This document shows positions 1 through 7,511 of a DNA stretch of 34,719 nt, one piece after another. The position numbers and the translations under genes were made by a program. Position 1 is the first letter of the stretch. The number at the start of each line of letters is the position of its first letter. Source of the DNA: Anaeroplasmataceae bacterium (GTDB lineage: Bacteria; Bacillota_I; Bacilli_A; Acholeplasmatales; Anaeroplasmataceae); contig JAIDZC010000003.1 in NCBI GenBank assembly GCA_029057785.1, positions 1-34,719 on the forward strand, read 5' to 3'. The notes under the pieces are model-generated. The model ran no database searches. It had not been told where the DNA came from and worked only from the letters and a program-made list of their open reading frames with translations.

Positions 1-72
1 CCCTTTTTTCAAATCCATATAGTTCTTGCTAAAAACAGAAAGCACGGCATTTGCAACAAAATACTTATCCAT
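1..72 (-). CDS. 5' end of a small regulator-like gene (MarR-like guess), cut by window edge
   Basis: Only the first 24 codons are inside the window, beginning MDKYFVANAV. A strong GGAGGTGT ribosome-binding site lies 4 nt upstream of the ATG at 70-72. The visible residues (an amphipathic start containing VFSKNYMDLKKG) recall the first helix of MarR-family regulators, but 24 residues cannot prove a family. The context supports an autoregulated repressor: a perfect sigma-A promoter just upstream is covered by two tandem 15-bp palindromes (see 97-139). The gene continues to the left of the window. Start and strand are secure; function is weak inference. Confidence 0.6.
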   Translation of the reverse strand, partial: MDKYFVANAVLSVFSKNYMDLKKG

Positions 73-96
73 ATTACACCTCCGCAAACTAATTCA

Positions 97-139
97 TATA
101 GGTTAACTATATTATAGTTCATCTATATTAACTTGTCAA
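97..139 (-). promoter_or_regulatory. Consensus sigma-A promoter overlaid by two tandem palindromic operators
   Basis: On the minus strand, -35 TTGACA (134-139) and -10 TATAAT (111-116) are separated by exactly 17 nt. Two imperfect palindromes of the form TATAGWTRAMCTATA lie at 113-127 and 97-111, with centres 16 nt apart and one nt between them. One fills the -35/-10 spacer and the other covers the -10 to +1 region. This is the geometry expected of a repressor site, most simply for autoregulation of the gene starting at 72. Confidence 0.75.
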
Positions 140-168
140 GCATTTTTTCAGAATTTAATATTATGGCA

Positions 169-196
169 TAAAAAAGGACGAGTATGTTCTCGTCCT
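169..196 (-). terminator. Rho-independent terminator downstream of hppA
   Basis: An 8-bp perfect stem (AGGACGAG at 175-182 with CTCGTCCT at 189-196, 6-nt loop) is followed on the minus strand by a run of T (169-175). It would stop transcripts coming from hppA before the promoter of the next gene. Confidence 0.75.
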
Positions 197-260
197 GTCC
201 CCGATAAATTACTGTTTATCACTCTAATATTATACTACAATCAAATGAACAAGTAAAGCA

Positions 261-298
261 AGAGCGCACTGCCTTGCTTGTAAGGTATAGTGCGCTCT
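261..298. other. Long GC-rich hairpin 3' of hppA
   Basis: Perfect 10-bp arms AGAGCGCACT (261-270) and AGTGCGCTCT (289-298) enclose an 18-nt loop with its own CCTT/AAGG inner stem. It is much more GC-rich than its surroundings. No clean U-run follows on either strand, so it is not a textbook terminator. It could be an RNA-stabilising 3' structure for hppA mRNA or a first, imperfect terminator. Confidence 0.6.
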
Positions 299-356
299 AC
301 TTATGTGGAAAAATTCCCTATGGAAACGAACTAGAAAACTGATCCATTTTATTTTT

Positions 357-2444
357 TTATTTATTTAACCATTTTACAATTAAATCCCAAAGACTTTGAT
401 AATTAATTAATAGCGGAGCAATAATCAAGGAAATGATAGACATTAGCTTAATTAGGATATCCATTGCAGGACCTGCAGTATCCTTTAAAGGGTCTCCAAC
501 AGTATCACCTGTAATTGCAGCATGATGTGTTTCAGAGCCTTTACCACCAAAATGATCCTCTTCAATATACTTTTTAGCATTATCCCAAGCACCACCAGAG
601 TTTGCCATAAATACAGCTAACATGATTGCGGATAACAATCCACCAATCAATACGCCTCCTAGACCACTTGCACCGAAGACTAATCCTGCAATGATAGGAG
701 CAAACACTGCTATTGTACCAGGTAAAATCATTTCTTTTAAGGATGCCTTTGTAGAAATATCTACACACTTCGCATAATTCGGATTAGATTCTCCTTTTAA
801 AATACCAGGATCTGATTCGAATTGACCTCTTACCTCTTCAATCATCTTATTTGCAGCACGACCTACAGAAGCGATAACCAAAGAACTAAATAAGTAAGGC
901 AGCATTGCACCAATCAGTAGACCAACAATAAATACTGGATCAGATATATCAATAAAATCAACACCTGAAGCATTGAAATATCCAACAATTAAAGCTAAAG
1001 AGGTTAAAGTGGCTGACCCAATACAGAAGCCCTTTCCAATAGCTGCAGTTGTATTTCCAACTGAATCTAGTTTATCTGTAATCTCACGTACATGTGGATC
1101 TAATTTAGACATTTGAGCTATACCACCAGCATTGTCACTTATAGGACCATAGCCGTCAACTGAAACTGTAATACCACAGGTGGAAAGCATACCTACTGCT
1201 GCAAGTGCTATACCATAGCTTCCACAAACAAAGTAAGCCACTGCAATAGCTACGACTAACGCTAAAATTGTAAAACCTGTAGATTTCATTCCACTGCCCA
1301 TACCTGCTATAATGTTTGTAGCATGTCCTGTCTGAGATTCATAGGCAATACGCTTTACCTCTTTATAATCACTTGAGGTATAAATTTCCGCAATAAATCC
1401 AACCACTATACCTGCCAGCAAGCCTGCCAGTACGGCAAAGAAAAATTTGACAGAACCCATATAGAATATTCCTATAAAAAGCGTCGCAATAATTACAAGT
1501 CCTGTTGCTACATAAGTTGCAATGTTTAATGCTCTATGGGGATTCTTCCACTGTCTCAATCGAATAAAAATAACAGCAAGCATAGATGCTATAACTCCAA
1601 CACCTGCAATCATCAGTGGGAACATAAAATTCTTAATATCTCCTAAGCTTGTTGTAAGCATTGTTGCAGCAATCGTCAAAACAGAAATAATGGAGCCTAC
1701 ATAAGATTCTGTTAAATCTGAACCCATACCTGCAATATCTCCAACATTATCTCCAACGTTATCTGCAATCGTTGCTGGATTTCTCGGATCATCCTCAGGA
1801 ATTCCTGTTTCTATTTTTCCAACCAAATCCGCTCCAACATCTGCTGCCTTAGTATAGATACCACCACCAACACGTGCAAACAAAGCAATCATAGAACAGC
1901 CTAAACCATAGCCACTGACAACCTTAGCTGCTTCTTCAACACCAAACAAAGCATAGGCACCAAAGAATAAACCAACTAATCCTAACAAGCCCAAGCCTGC
2001 AACTGTTAAGCCTAAGACAGCTCCACCGCTAAAGGCTGTATTTAAAGCCTGAGGCATTCCTTCTTCATCTGCCTTCATAGCAGTTCTTGCATTTGCTTTA
2101 GTTGCGGTAAACATACCTATCCAACCAGCAACTCCTGAAAAGCAAGCACCTACAACAAAACAAATTGCTGACTTCCAGCCTACTCCTTCAGCATGCTCAA
2201 ATGCTGGGATAAATCCTAATACAGTTAATAGGATAGCAAAAACAATCACAAATGGAATAATAATCATATATTCTCTTTTCAAAAACGCAATTGCACCTTC
2301 ATGAATATATTTTGAAATTTCTTCTACCTTTGGATTGTTTATTTTTATTCTACTTACACGTCTAAATAGAATAAACACATATGCTAATGTTACAATAGCC
2401 GCACATAGCACACATGAAAGAATAATAATACTTTCGTTACTCAT
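357..2444 (-). CDS. hppA: Membrane-bound ion-translocating pyrophosphatase (K+-dependent type)
   Basis: This integral membrane pump hydrolyses cytosolic PPi to move H+ and/or Na+ across the membrane. At 695 aa it is full length, with about 16 hydrophobic segments. Catalytic motifs are intact: DVGADLVGK at residues 202-210, the acidic DNVGDNVGD at 228-236, and the C-terminal GGAWDNAKK and GDTVGDPLKDTAGP (617-659). The motif GNTTAA at 463-468 has Ala where K+-independent enzymes carry Lys, which by the known family rule marks the K+-dependent group; whether it pumps Na+, H+ or both cannot be decided here. The ATG follows AAAGGAA by 6 nt. It is monocistronic, with a promoter carrying a cre-like site upstream (2484-2512) and hairpins downstream. 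Confidence 0.97.
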   Translation of the reverse strand: MSNESIIILSCVLCAAIVTLAYVFILFRRVSRIKINNPKVEEISKYIHEGAIAFLKREYMIIIPFVIVFAILLTVLGFIPAFEHAEGVGWKSAICFVVGACFSGVAGWIGMFTATKANARTAMKADEEGMPQALNTAFSGGAVLGLTVAGLGLLGLVGLFFGAYALFGVEEAAKVVSGYGLGCSMIALFARVGGGIYTKAADVGADLVGKIETGIPEDDPRNPATIADNVGDNVGDIAGMGSDLTESYVGSIISVLTIAATMLTTSLGDIKNFMFPLMIAGVGVIASMLAVIFIRLRQWKNPHRALNIATYVATGLVIIATLFIGIFYMGSVKFFFAVLAGLLAGIVVGFIAEIYTSSDYKEVKRIAYESQTGHATNIIAGMGSGMKSTGFTILALVVAIAVAYFVCGSYGIALAAVGMLSTCGITVSVDGYGPISDNAGGIAQMSKLDPHVREITDKLDSVGNTTAAIGKGFCIGSATLTSLALIVGYFNASGVDFIDISDPVFIVGLLIGAMLPYLFSSLVIASVGRAANKMIEEVRGQFESDPGILKGESNPNYAKCVDISTKASLKEMILPGTIAVFAPIIAGLVFGASGLGGVLIGGLLSAIMLAVFMANSGGAWDNAKKYIEEDHFGGKGSETHHAAITGDTVGDPLKDTAGPAMDILIKLMSIISLIIAPLLINYQSLWDLIVKWLNK

Positions 2445-2483
2445 AAAATATTCCTTTCTTTTTTATAAACAAACTATTATGTA

Positions 2484-2512
2484 TCTATAAGTATATACTA
2501 AAACGCTTTCAA
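2484..2512 (-). promoter_or_regulatory. hppA promoter with overlapping cre-like (CcpA) site
   Basis: Minus strand: -35 TTGAAA (2507-2512), 17-nt spacer, -10 TATAGA (2484-2489). TGAAAGCGTTTTAG at 2498-2511 matches 12 of 14 positions of the Bacillus cre consensus TGWAARCGYTWNCW and overlaps the -35 box. The placement suggests catabolite repression of hppA; binding is inference. Confidence 0.5.
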
Positions 2513-2574
2513 AAGAAATGGTTTTTTAAAAATAATTCTTAAAAATATGTTATTTTTTTAATATTTTTGCAAAA

Positions 2575-2616
2575 AAATAGAAAAAAGAGTTAAAAACAAG
2601 CGTCCTTAACTCTTTT
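2575..2616 (-). terminator. Terminator after the Sel1-repeat pseudogene
   Basis: An 11-bp perfect stem, AAAAGAGTTAA (2583-2593) with TTAACTCTTTT (2606-2616), is followed on the minus strand by a T-rich tract. It lies between the end of the Sel1 gene and the hppA promoter. Confidence 0.75.
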
Positions 2617-2687
2617 AATATGCTTGGATAAACAACATTTTTCTATATGTCTTTCAAACAATTTAATTTTATTTTTATTAGTTTAGC

Positions 2688-3145
2688 CTATTCTTCACTT
2701 GGAGCATATCCATTTTTAATTGCTTTATCCATCCAAATCTTTGAAAGCTTTTCATCTTTTTTAACATATTCCCCATTTTTATAAAATAAGCTTAGCGATG
2801 CTTGGGTATATGTATTATCGTGTTCTGCTGCTTGTCTTAACCACTTTATTGCCTCAGCATCATTCTGCTTAACTCCTTTTCCATTGAAGTAGCAATCACT
2901 TAAAAAGAATTCCGCATGATTATTGCCACCCCTTGCAGATTGTACCATCCAGTCAATAGCCTTAAACCAATTTTGTTCTACTCCTTGACCTTTGGAATAA
3001 TAAAGTCCTATTCTATATTGGGCATTGACATTACCTTGCTCTGCAGCTGAAAGATAATAGCTCATAGCTTTTGAATACTTTTTTTGTCTTCATATTCACA
3101 AGCTAAATTAAATTCTTTTTCTGCCTTTTCTTTTTTATTAAACTT
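2688..3145 (-). pseudogene. Sel1-repeat (TPR-like) protein, start codon lost and frameshifted
   Basis: The open part (2688-3065, 125 aa) encodes three Sel1-type helical repeats, seen as spaced motifs such as AEQGNVNAQYRIGLYY, KGQGVEQNWFKAIDWM and GKGVKQNDAEAIKWL. Sel1 repeats are protein-interaction solenoids. The ATG at 3063-3065 has no ribosome-binding site and falls inside a repeat. Reading upstream, a 1-nt frame change in an A7 run (3079-3085) restores a Sel1 reading ending EYEDKK followed by YSKAMSYY. That frame reaches a strong AAGGAGGG site (3152-3159), with AAG (3143-3145) where an ATG would be expected. Two lesions therefore point to a pseudogene, unless one is a sequencing error. 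No signal peptide is visible in the restored N-terminus. Confidence 0.7.
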
Positions 3146-3159
3146 AACAAGCCCTCCTT

Positions 3160-3397
3160 AATTTTACTATATTCCAAATCCATCATTTTGTATTTATATT
3201 TTCCATAATAAGCACCCACGTTGTACTTATTTTGGGCTCATATATTTAAGCCTTATAGTTTGATTATATCAAAGGATAATTTTTTTGACAATAGTATGAG
3301 ATTATCTAGTTCATCTACTAATCATTTAAAAGACTTACTATCAATCATTCTATATTAAAAGAAAAATAAATGTTTTTTTCAAATCTACTAATAAAAT
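3160..3397. other. Gene-free AT-rich interval
   Basis: I see no open reading frame with a ribosome-binding site and no RNA gene between the Sel1 gene remnant and the tRNA-Cys terminator. Confidence 0.5.
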
Positions 3398-3466
3398 GAA
3401 AAAAGGGTCAAAACAGGCATTTTCTATCGAGTTAGAAACTCATTTACCTATTTTGACTCCTTTTTC
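3398..3466 (-). terminator. Branched terminator of tRNA-Cys
   Basis: Long complementary arms (3398-3417 and 3447-3466; G/A-rich against U-rich, about 17 of 20 paired) enclose a second small hairpin, GAGTT-aga-AACTC (3429-3441). Minus-strand transcripts leaving the tRNA end in a U-run followed by TTTCATTTTA. It is a large, branched version of an intrinsic terminator. Confidence 0.6.
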
Positions 3467-3596
3467 AATACGCTATAATGTGCGTTTAATTTTTGCTGGA
3501 GGCCCCGAACAGATTCGAACTGATGGTCGGGCAGTTGCAGTGCCGTGCCTTACCACTTGGCTACAGGGCCATTTTGCCTTTTCATTATAGCGTATT
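3467..3596. repeat. 14-bp perfect inverted repeat flanking tRNA-Cys
   Basis: AATACGCTATAATG occurs at 3467-3480 on the plus strand and at 3583-3596 on the minus strand. The right copy supplies a TATAAT box facing into the tRNA. The left copy puts the same box facing the opposite way, antisense to it. Confidence 0.7.
3497..3570 (-). tRNA. tRNA-Cys (anticodon GCA)
   Basis: The 74-nt gene has a 7-bp acceptor stem (GGCCCTG with CGGGGCC, one G-U pair), D-arm, anticodon loop CTGCAAC with anticodon GCA, T-arm containing GTTCGAAT, and an encoded 3' CCA (3497-3499). A TTGACT-17-TATAAT promoter and a second TATAAT box lie upstream. A 14-bp inverted repeat flanks the gene (see findings). Confidence 0.97.
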
Positions 3597-3652
3597 AAAT
3601 TATATCAAACTCTATACCTAAAGTCAAACCAAAACTTTCAATTTTAACTTTT

Positions 3653-3694
3653 TTGGCACTCATATATTGACAGTGCCAAAAATAAGAGTATAAT
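3653..3694 (+). promoter_or_regulatory. CIRCE-type HrcA operator embedded in the clpB promoter
   Basis: Arms TTGGCACTC (3653-3661) and CAGTGCCAA (3671-3679) are separated by exactly 9 nt, as in CIRCE (TTAGCACTC-N9-GAGTGCTAA); the A-to-G change at arm position 3 is compensated on the other arm. The -35 box TTGACA (3667-3672) lies inside the operator, and the -10 TATAAT (3689-3694) follows after 16 nt. Both boxes are perfect, so this is a strong promoter likely repressed by HrcA until heat or protein stress. Confidence 0.85.
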
Positions 3695-3741
3695 ATAAGA
3701 GTGCTTGGAATAAACTATAAATGAAAAGTGAGGTTTTTACT

Positions 3742-5844
3742 ATGGAACAACAAAACACAAATGAAAATGTATTAGAAAAATACGGGAGAAATGTAGTTGA
3801 GCTAGCCAGAAACGGAAAAATCGATCCTGTCATTGGAAGAGATGAGGAAATTAGACGTATTATCAAAATTCTTTCTAGGAAAACAAAAAACAATCCAGTA
3901 TTGATTGGTGAGCCAGGTGTGGGTAAGACTGCTATTATTGAAGGTTTGGCTAGAAGAATTGTTGCAAATGATGTTCCTTCTTCTTTAAAGGACAAGGAAA
4001 TCTTTGAGCTAGATATGGGAGCTTTAGTTGCAGGAGCGAAATTCCGCGGAGAGTTTGAAGAGCGTTTAAAGTCTGTTTTAAACAAGATTAAAGAATCTGA
4101 TGGTAATATTATTATGTTTATAGATGAAATTCATTTAATTGTAGGGGCTGGCAAATCTGATGGTGCGTTAGACGCTTCCAATATGCTAAAGCCTATGCTT
4201 GCACGTGGAGAACTTCATTGTATTGGTGCTACTACTCTTAAGGAATATCGAGAATACATAGAAAAAGATAGTGCTTTAGAAAGACGTTTTCAAAAGGTCC
4301 TAGTCAGTGAACCAACCGTTTTAGATACTATTTCTATATTAAGAGGTATTAAGGAGCGTTTTGAACTTCATCATGGAGTAGCTATCACAGATAATGCGAT
4401 TGTTGCAGCCGCAACATTATCTAATCGCTACATTACAGATCGCTTTTTACCAGATAAGGCTATAGACTTAATTGATGAAGCCTGTGCCTCTTGTCGTATG
4501 GAGTTAGATTCTAAGCCTGCTGAATTAGATGATTTAGACAGAAAAATCGCACAATTAAAAATTGAGCAAATGGCATTAAAAAAGGAAGCAGTCTCTACTT
4601 CTAAGAAGCGTCTTGAAGATATCAATAAAGAGCTTACTTCATTAGAGGAGGAAGCAAAAGTTCTAACAGAAAAATGGCAAAAAGAGAAAAAAGAGCTTCT
4701 CCATTTTAAAGAAATGAAAACATCCTTAGATCAAAAACGATTTGAACTAGAAAAAGCCTTCAATGAAGGAAACTATAAATTAGCATCCGAGCTCCAATAC
4801 TCTACAATTCCCACATTGGAAAAAGAGATTATTGACTATCAGAATCGCAGTAAAGAAAATCATCTTCTTTCTGAGGCGGTAGATGAGGAAGACATTGCAG
4901 AGGTCGTTGCAAAGTGGACCAATATACCTATTTCAAAATTGATGCAAGGAGAGAAAGAAAAAATACTTCATCTTAAAGAAACCTTAGAAAAACGCGTTAT
5001 CGGACAGGAGGAAGCTGTAAGCCTCATTAGTGATGCTATTATTCGTCAAAGAGCTGGCATAAAGGATGAAAATCGCCCCATCGGTTCTTTTCTATTTTTA
5101 GGTCCTACAGGAGTTGGCAAAACTGAACTTGCCAAAGCATTGGCAGATACCTTGTTTGACAGTGAATCCCATATCATAAGAATTGATATGTCAGAATATA
5201 TGGAATCTCACAGCGTTGCCAAGCTTATTGGAGCGCCTCCAGGATACATTGGCTATGATGAGGGTGGACAGCTCACAGAAAAGGTAAGACGAAATCCTTA
5301 TTCTATCATTTTGTTTGATGAAATAGAAAAGGCACATCACGATGTGTTTAATCTTCTTTTGCAAATCCTAGATGATGGTAGGCTTTCTGATTCTCAAGGA
5401 AGAACTGTGGATTTCAAAAACACGATCATCATAATGACTTCTAATATAGGAAGTGAACTCCTTCTTTCTAATGAAGATGAAAAGGAAATCTCAATATTGT
5501 TAAAGCAATACTTTATACCAGAATTTTTAAATCGTATTGATGAAATCATTACTTTTCATCCTCTATCCAAAGATGTTCAAATGAAAATTGTAACGAAAAT
5601 GCTTAGAGATTTAGACATGAGATTACTCTCTCAAGGCTTGAATATTACTTTTACAGATGCATTAAAAAAATACATTTTAAATCAAAGCTTTGATATTGAA
5701 TTTGGAGCACGTCCAGTAAAACGTTATATTCAAAAGCATATTGAAACCTTCATCGCAACCAAAATCATCAGTGGAGAATTAAAAACAAATATAGAGTATG
5801 TACTAGATGCTTGTAACAATGAAATCCGTATGATTACCAAATAG
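3742..5844 (+). CDS. clpB: ClpB-type AAA+ disaggregase lacking the N-terminal domain
   Basis: This cytosolic Hsp100 chaperone would pull proteins out of aggregates with DnaK/DnaJ/GrpE. From the ATG at 3742 (GTGAGG ribosome-binding site 8 nt upstream; an in-frame ATG at 3721 has none) it is 700 aa. Nucleotide-binding domain 1 has Walker A GEPGVGKT (56-63) and Walker B FIDEIH (126-131). A long coiled-coil M-domain spans about 255-375 and is diagnostic of ClpB over ClpC. Domain 2 has GPTGVGKT (454-461), LFDEIEKAH and the GAR motif. No ClpP-docking IGF loop is present. The usual ~150-residue substrate-binding Clp-N domain is absent: the protein begins at the linker (LEKYGRN), like the internal-start isoform of other bacteria. 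No N-domain remnant lies upstream. It is monocistronic, with a CIRCE promoter and a terminator. Confidence 0.93.
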   Translation: MEQQNTNENVLEKYGRNVVELARNGKIDPVIGRDEEIRRIIKILSRKTKNNPVLIGEPGVGKTAIIEGLARRIVANDVPSSLKDKEIFELDMGALVAGAKFRGEFEERLKSVLNKIKESDGNIIMFIDEIHLIVGAGKSDGALDASNMLKPMLARGELHCIGATTLKEYREYIEKDSALERRFQKVLVSEPTVLDTISILRGIKERFELHHGVAITDNAIVAAATLSNRYITDRFLPDKAIDLIDEACASCRMELDSKPAELDDLDRKIAQLKIEQMALKKEAVSTSKKRLEDINKELTSLEEEAKVLTEKWQKEKKELLHFKEMKTSLDQKRFELEKAFNEGNYKLASELQYSTIPTLEKEIIDYQNRSKENHLLSEAVDEEDIAEVVAKWTNIPISKLMQGEKEKILHLKETLEKRVIGQEEAVSLISDAIIRQRAGIKDENRPIGSFLFLGPTGVGKTELAKALADTLFDSESHIIRIDMSEYMESHSVAKLIGAPPGYIGYDEGGQLTEKVRRNPYSIILFDEIEKAHHDVFNLLLQILDDGRLSDSQGRTVDFKNTIIIMTSNIGSELLLSNEDEKEISILLKQYFIPEFLNRIDEIITFHPLSKDVQMKIVTKMLRDLDMRLLSQGLNITFTDALKKYILNQSFDIEFGARPVKRYIQKHIETFIATKIISGELKTNIEYVLDACNNEIRMITK

Positions 5845-5847
5845 ATT

Positions 5848-5870
5848 AAGGGGAGGAATCCCCTTTTTTT
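5848..5870 (+). terminator. clpB terminator
   Basis: A 7-bp stem AAGGGGA/TCCCCTT with a GGAA tetraloop is followed by seven T, a textbook intrinsic terminator just after the clpB stop codon. Confidence 0.9.
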
Positions 5871-5920
5871 ACGAATAAGGCTTGGGCTTTAGGAATAAAC
5901 TATAGTAAGAGGTGCATTTC

Positions 5921-6376
5921 ATGAAATATTTAAAAATTGGTATAGTTTTTGTAGTCTGTTTACTTCTTTATTTTCTTCCAGCCTTACTCTTTAAAGCAGA
6001 TCCAGCTTATTACAAATCATTAAATCTGCCAAACTATGCGCCACCTGCAATCCTATTTGCTATAGCATGGCCAATCCTCTATGTGATATTCAGTATGTAT
6101 TTAGCTATTAAGATTACCAATCGTGATTTTTCAAAAGAAATGATTGTATATTTTATCATTAATTATGCCATTAGTTTCTTCTTCAACAAAGTGTTCTTTA
6201 TTGATCATAATTTATTTCTAACCTTTGCAGTAACCTTCTGTTGTTTTCTTTCAGGCTTGTTTTTATTCATTTCTAGTTTTAAAAAAAGCAAAAAAGAATT
6301 CTTTATATTTCTCCCATATCTATTATGGACACTCTTTGCATCCATACTTATGGCACACATCTATCTAATCAATTAA
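5921..6376 (+). CDS. TspO/MBR-family membrane protein
   Basis: A 151-aa protein with five predicted transmembrane helices. The first loop, YYKSLNLPNYAPPAILF followed by an AWPILYVIF helix, matches the TspO pattern (L.KP...PP..VF...W..LY). The C-terminal YLLWTLFASILMAH fits the family's last helix. TspO proteins bind tetrapyrroles or sterols and act in stress responses. I place the start at the ATG at 5921, 6 nt after AGAGGTG; the in-frame GTG at 5912 is part of that ribosome-binding site. The usual second tryptophan of helix 3 is not evident, so ligand binding may differ. It stands alone between two terminators. Confidence 0.8.
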   Translation: MKYLKIGIVFVVCLLLYFLPALLFKADPAYYKSLNLPNYAPPAILFAIAWPILYVIFSMYLAIKITNRDFSKEMIVYFIINYAISFFFNKVFFIDHNLFLTFAVTFCCFLSGLFLFISSFKKSKKEFFIFLPYLLWTLFASILMAHIYLIN

Positions 6377-6378
6377 AA

Positions 6379-6415
6379 AAACAAGGGGCCAACCTAAAAG
6401 CTGGTCCCTTTGTTT
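6379..6415. terminator. Bidirectional terminator between convergent genes
   Basis: AAACAAGGGGCCA (6379-6391) pairs with TGGTCCCTTTGTTT (6402-6415), with one G-U pair and one bulge. Flanking A- and T-rich tracts serve the TspO-like gene on the plus strand and the small membrane gene on the minus strand. Confidence 0.85.
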
Positions 6416-6708
6416 TATTTAATAAAGTTTGGAAGTCCTAAACCTAAGATTATAGATAGCAATGAAACAATCGCTAAAATCCAAAATATTATTCTCCAAC
6501 CCTTTGTTTGTCTGCTTGCGTAATCATAAGCTGAAAATAACACAACAATTAACAGCAATAAGCTTGCAACACCTGTAAGAATACCACCAACTGTATTATT
6601 TACATTTAAAGCATCTAATACAATTTTGATAATCCAAGCAATTGCATTCAATAGCATTACTGCAAAAGCAAACATTCCTAAATAACCTGTTCTACCTTTT
6701 CTAGACAT
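6415..6708 (-). CDS. Small membrane protein of unknown function
   Basis: A 97-aa protein with a short basic N-terminus (MSRKGRTG) and three hydrophobic segments (about residues 13-33, 42-62 and 73-92), so it is probably a three-helix membrane protein. The ATG at 6706-6708 follows AGGAGG by 7 nt; an earlier in-frame start at 6729 has no ribosome-binding site. I recognise no family. The gene is on its own, converging on the TspO-like gene. Confidence 0.8.
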   Translation of the reverse strand: MSRKGRTGYLGMFAFAVMLLNAIAWIIKIVLDALNVNNTVGGILTGVASLLLLIVVLFSAYDYASRQTKGWRIIFWILAIVSLLSIILGLGLPNFIK

Positions 6709-6776
6709 ATTTTTTCCTCCTAATAACATTTTGATTATACCATTAATAATGTAAAAAAGACAATATTTTTGTTAAA

Positions 6777-7346
6777 TTAATTTTTTAACACTATATTCAG
6801 CCATTGTTCTTCTCTTTCAGGTCTAACATCTAATGTAATACATTCATTAACAATATCAAATTGAGTTGGTTCAATAAGTTTTTTAAAACGCTCTAAATTC
6901 ATATCTGTAAAATATCTCTCATCACGAATCCCTTCAAAATCACCATATTTAAAAGAACAGTAAAGAATCCCGTTTTCTTTTAATGCCTTATAGCACCTTT
7001 TGAATACATCAACCAATTCAGATGAAGGGATATGAAGTAAGCTCGCACAAGCCCAAATCCCATCAAACTGATTCACAAAATTTAAATCCTGTGCTTTCAT
7101 TTGATAAATATTTTTAAGACCAATTTCTTTGGCATGCTCACAAAACTCTTCAGTTACATCTATACCATAAACCTCATACTTCTTCTGGAAATACAAAGAA
7201 TCTCTTCCACTTCCAAAACCCAAGTCTAAAATACAACTGGCATTTTTATTCAATTGTTCTTCAAATAAAGAATATTGAACGGACATATCGCAATCTTCTG
7301 TAGCCTCTATATACCCCTTAGAATGAAGACTATAAAAATCACTCAA
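6777..7346 (-). CDS. Class I SAM-dependent methyltransferase
   Basis: Motif I ILDLGFGSGRDS (about residues 40-51) is the SAM-binding loop. YGIDVTEEF is motif II, with an acidic residue for the ribose, and GILYCSFKYG fits the later strand motif. Overall it resembles small TehB/UbiE-like methyltransferases; the substrate is unknown. The likely start is TTG at 7344-7346, 6 nt after GAGGTGG. The in-frame GTG at 7353-7355 overlaps that ribosome-binding site. Length about 190 aa, typical. It is divergent from the XRE regulator gene at 7512, which may control it. No restriction genes are adjacent. Confidence 0.85.
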   Translation of the reverse strand: MSDFYSLHSKGYIEATEDCDMSVQYSLFEEQLNKNASCILDLGFGSGRDSLYFQKKYEVYGIDVTEEFCEHAKEIGLKNIYQMKAQDLNFVNQFDGIWACASLLHIPSSELVDVFKRCYKALKENGILYCSFKYGDFEGIRDERYFTDMNLERFKKLIEPTQFDIVNECITLDVRPEREEQWLNIVLKN

Positions 7347-7511
7347 AAAAACCACCTCATTTTTATTATAGCATACTGCTTATAAAATAAAAAGAGATGG
7401 CTATCGCAACTTAAAAGTGCGGTATGGAAACAAAAAGCACTTTGTATTGGGTAGACGAAATGCAAGAGATATGAGATAATGAATTCAACTAAAAACAAGG
7501 AGAAAAATATA

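Noticed and set aside
3396-3590. 64-codon plus-strand ORF across tRNA-Cys
   Set aside because: It reads through the tRNA and its terminator in antisense; composition is explained by the RNA gene.
3660-4085. 141-codon minus-strand ORF across the clpB start
   Set aside because: It is antisense to well-conserved clpB and its CIRCE promoter, with no ribosome-binding site; a shadow of the real gene.
3708-5903. Shared GGAATAAACTATA upstream of clpB and the TspO-like gene
   Set aside because: A 13-base match in AT-rich DNA is expected by chance in a window this size; no further similarity surrounds it.
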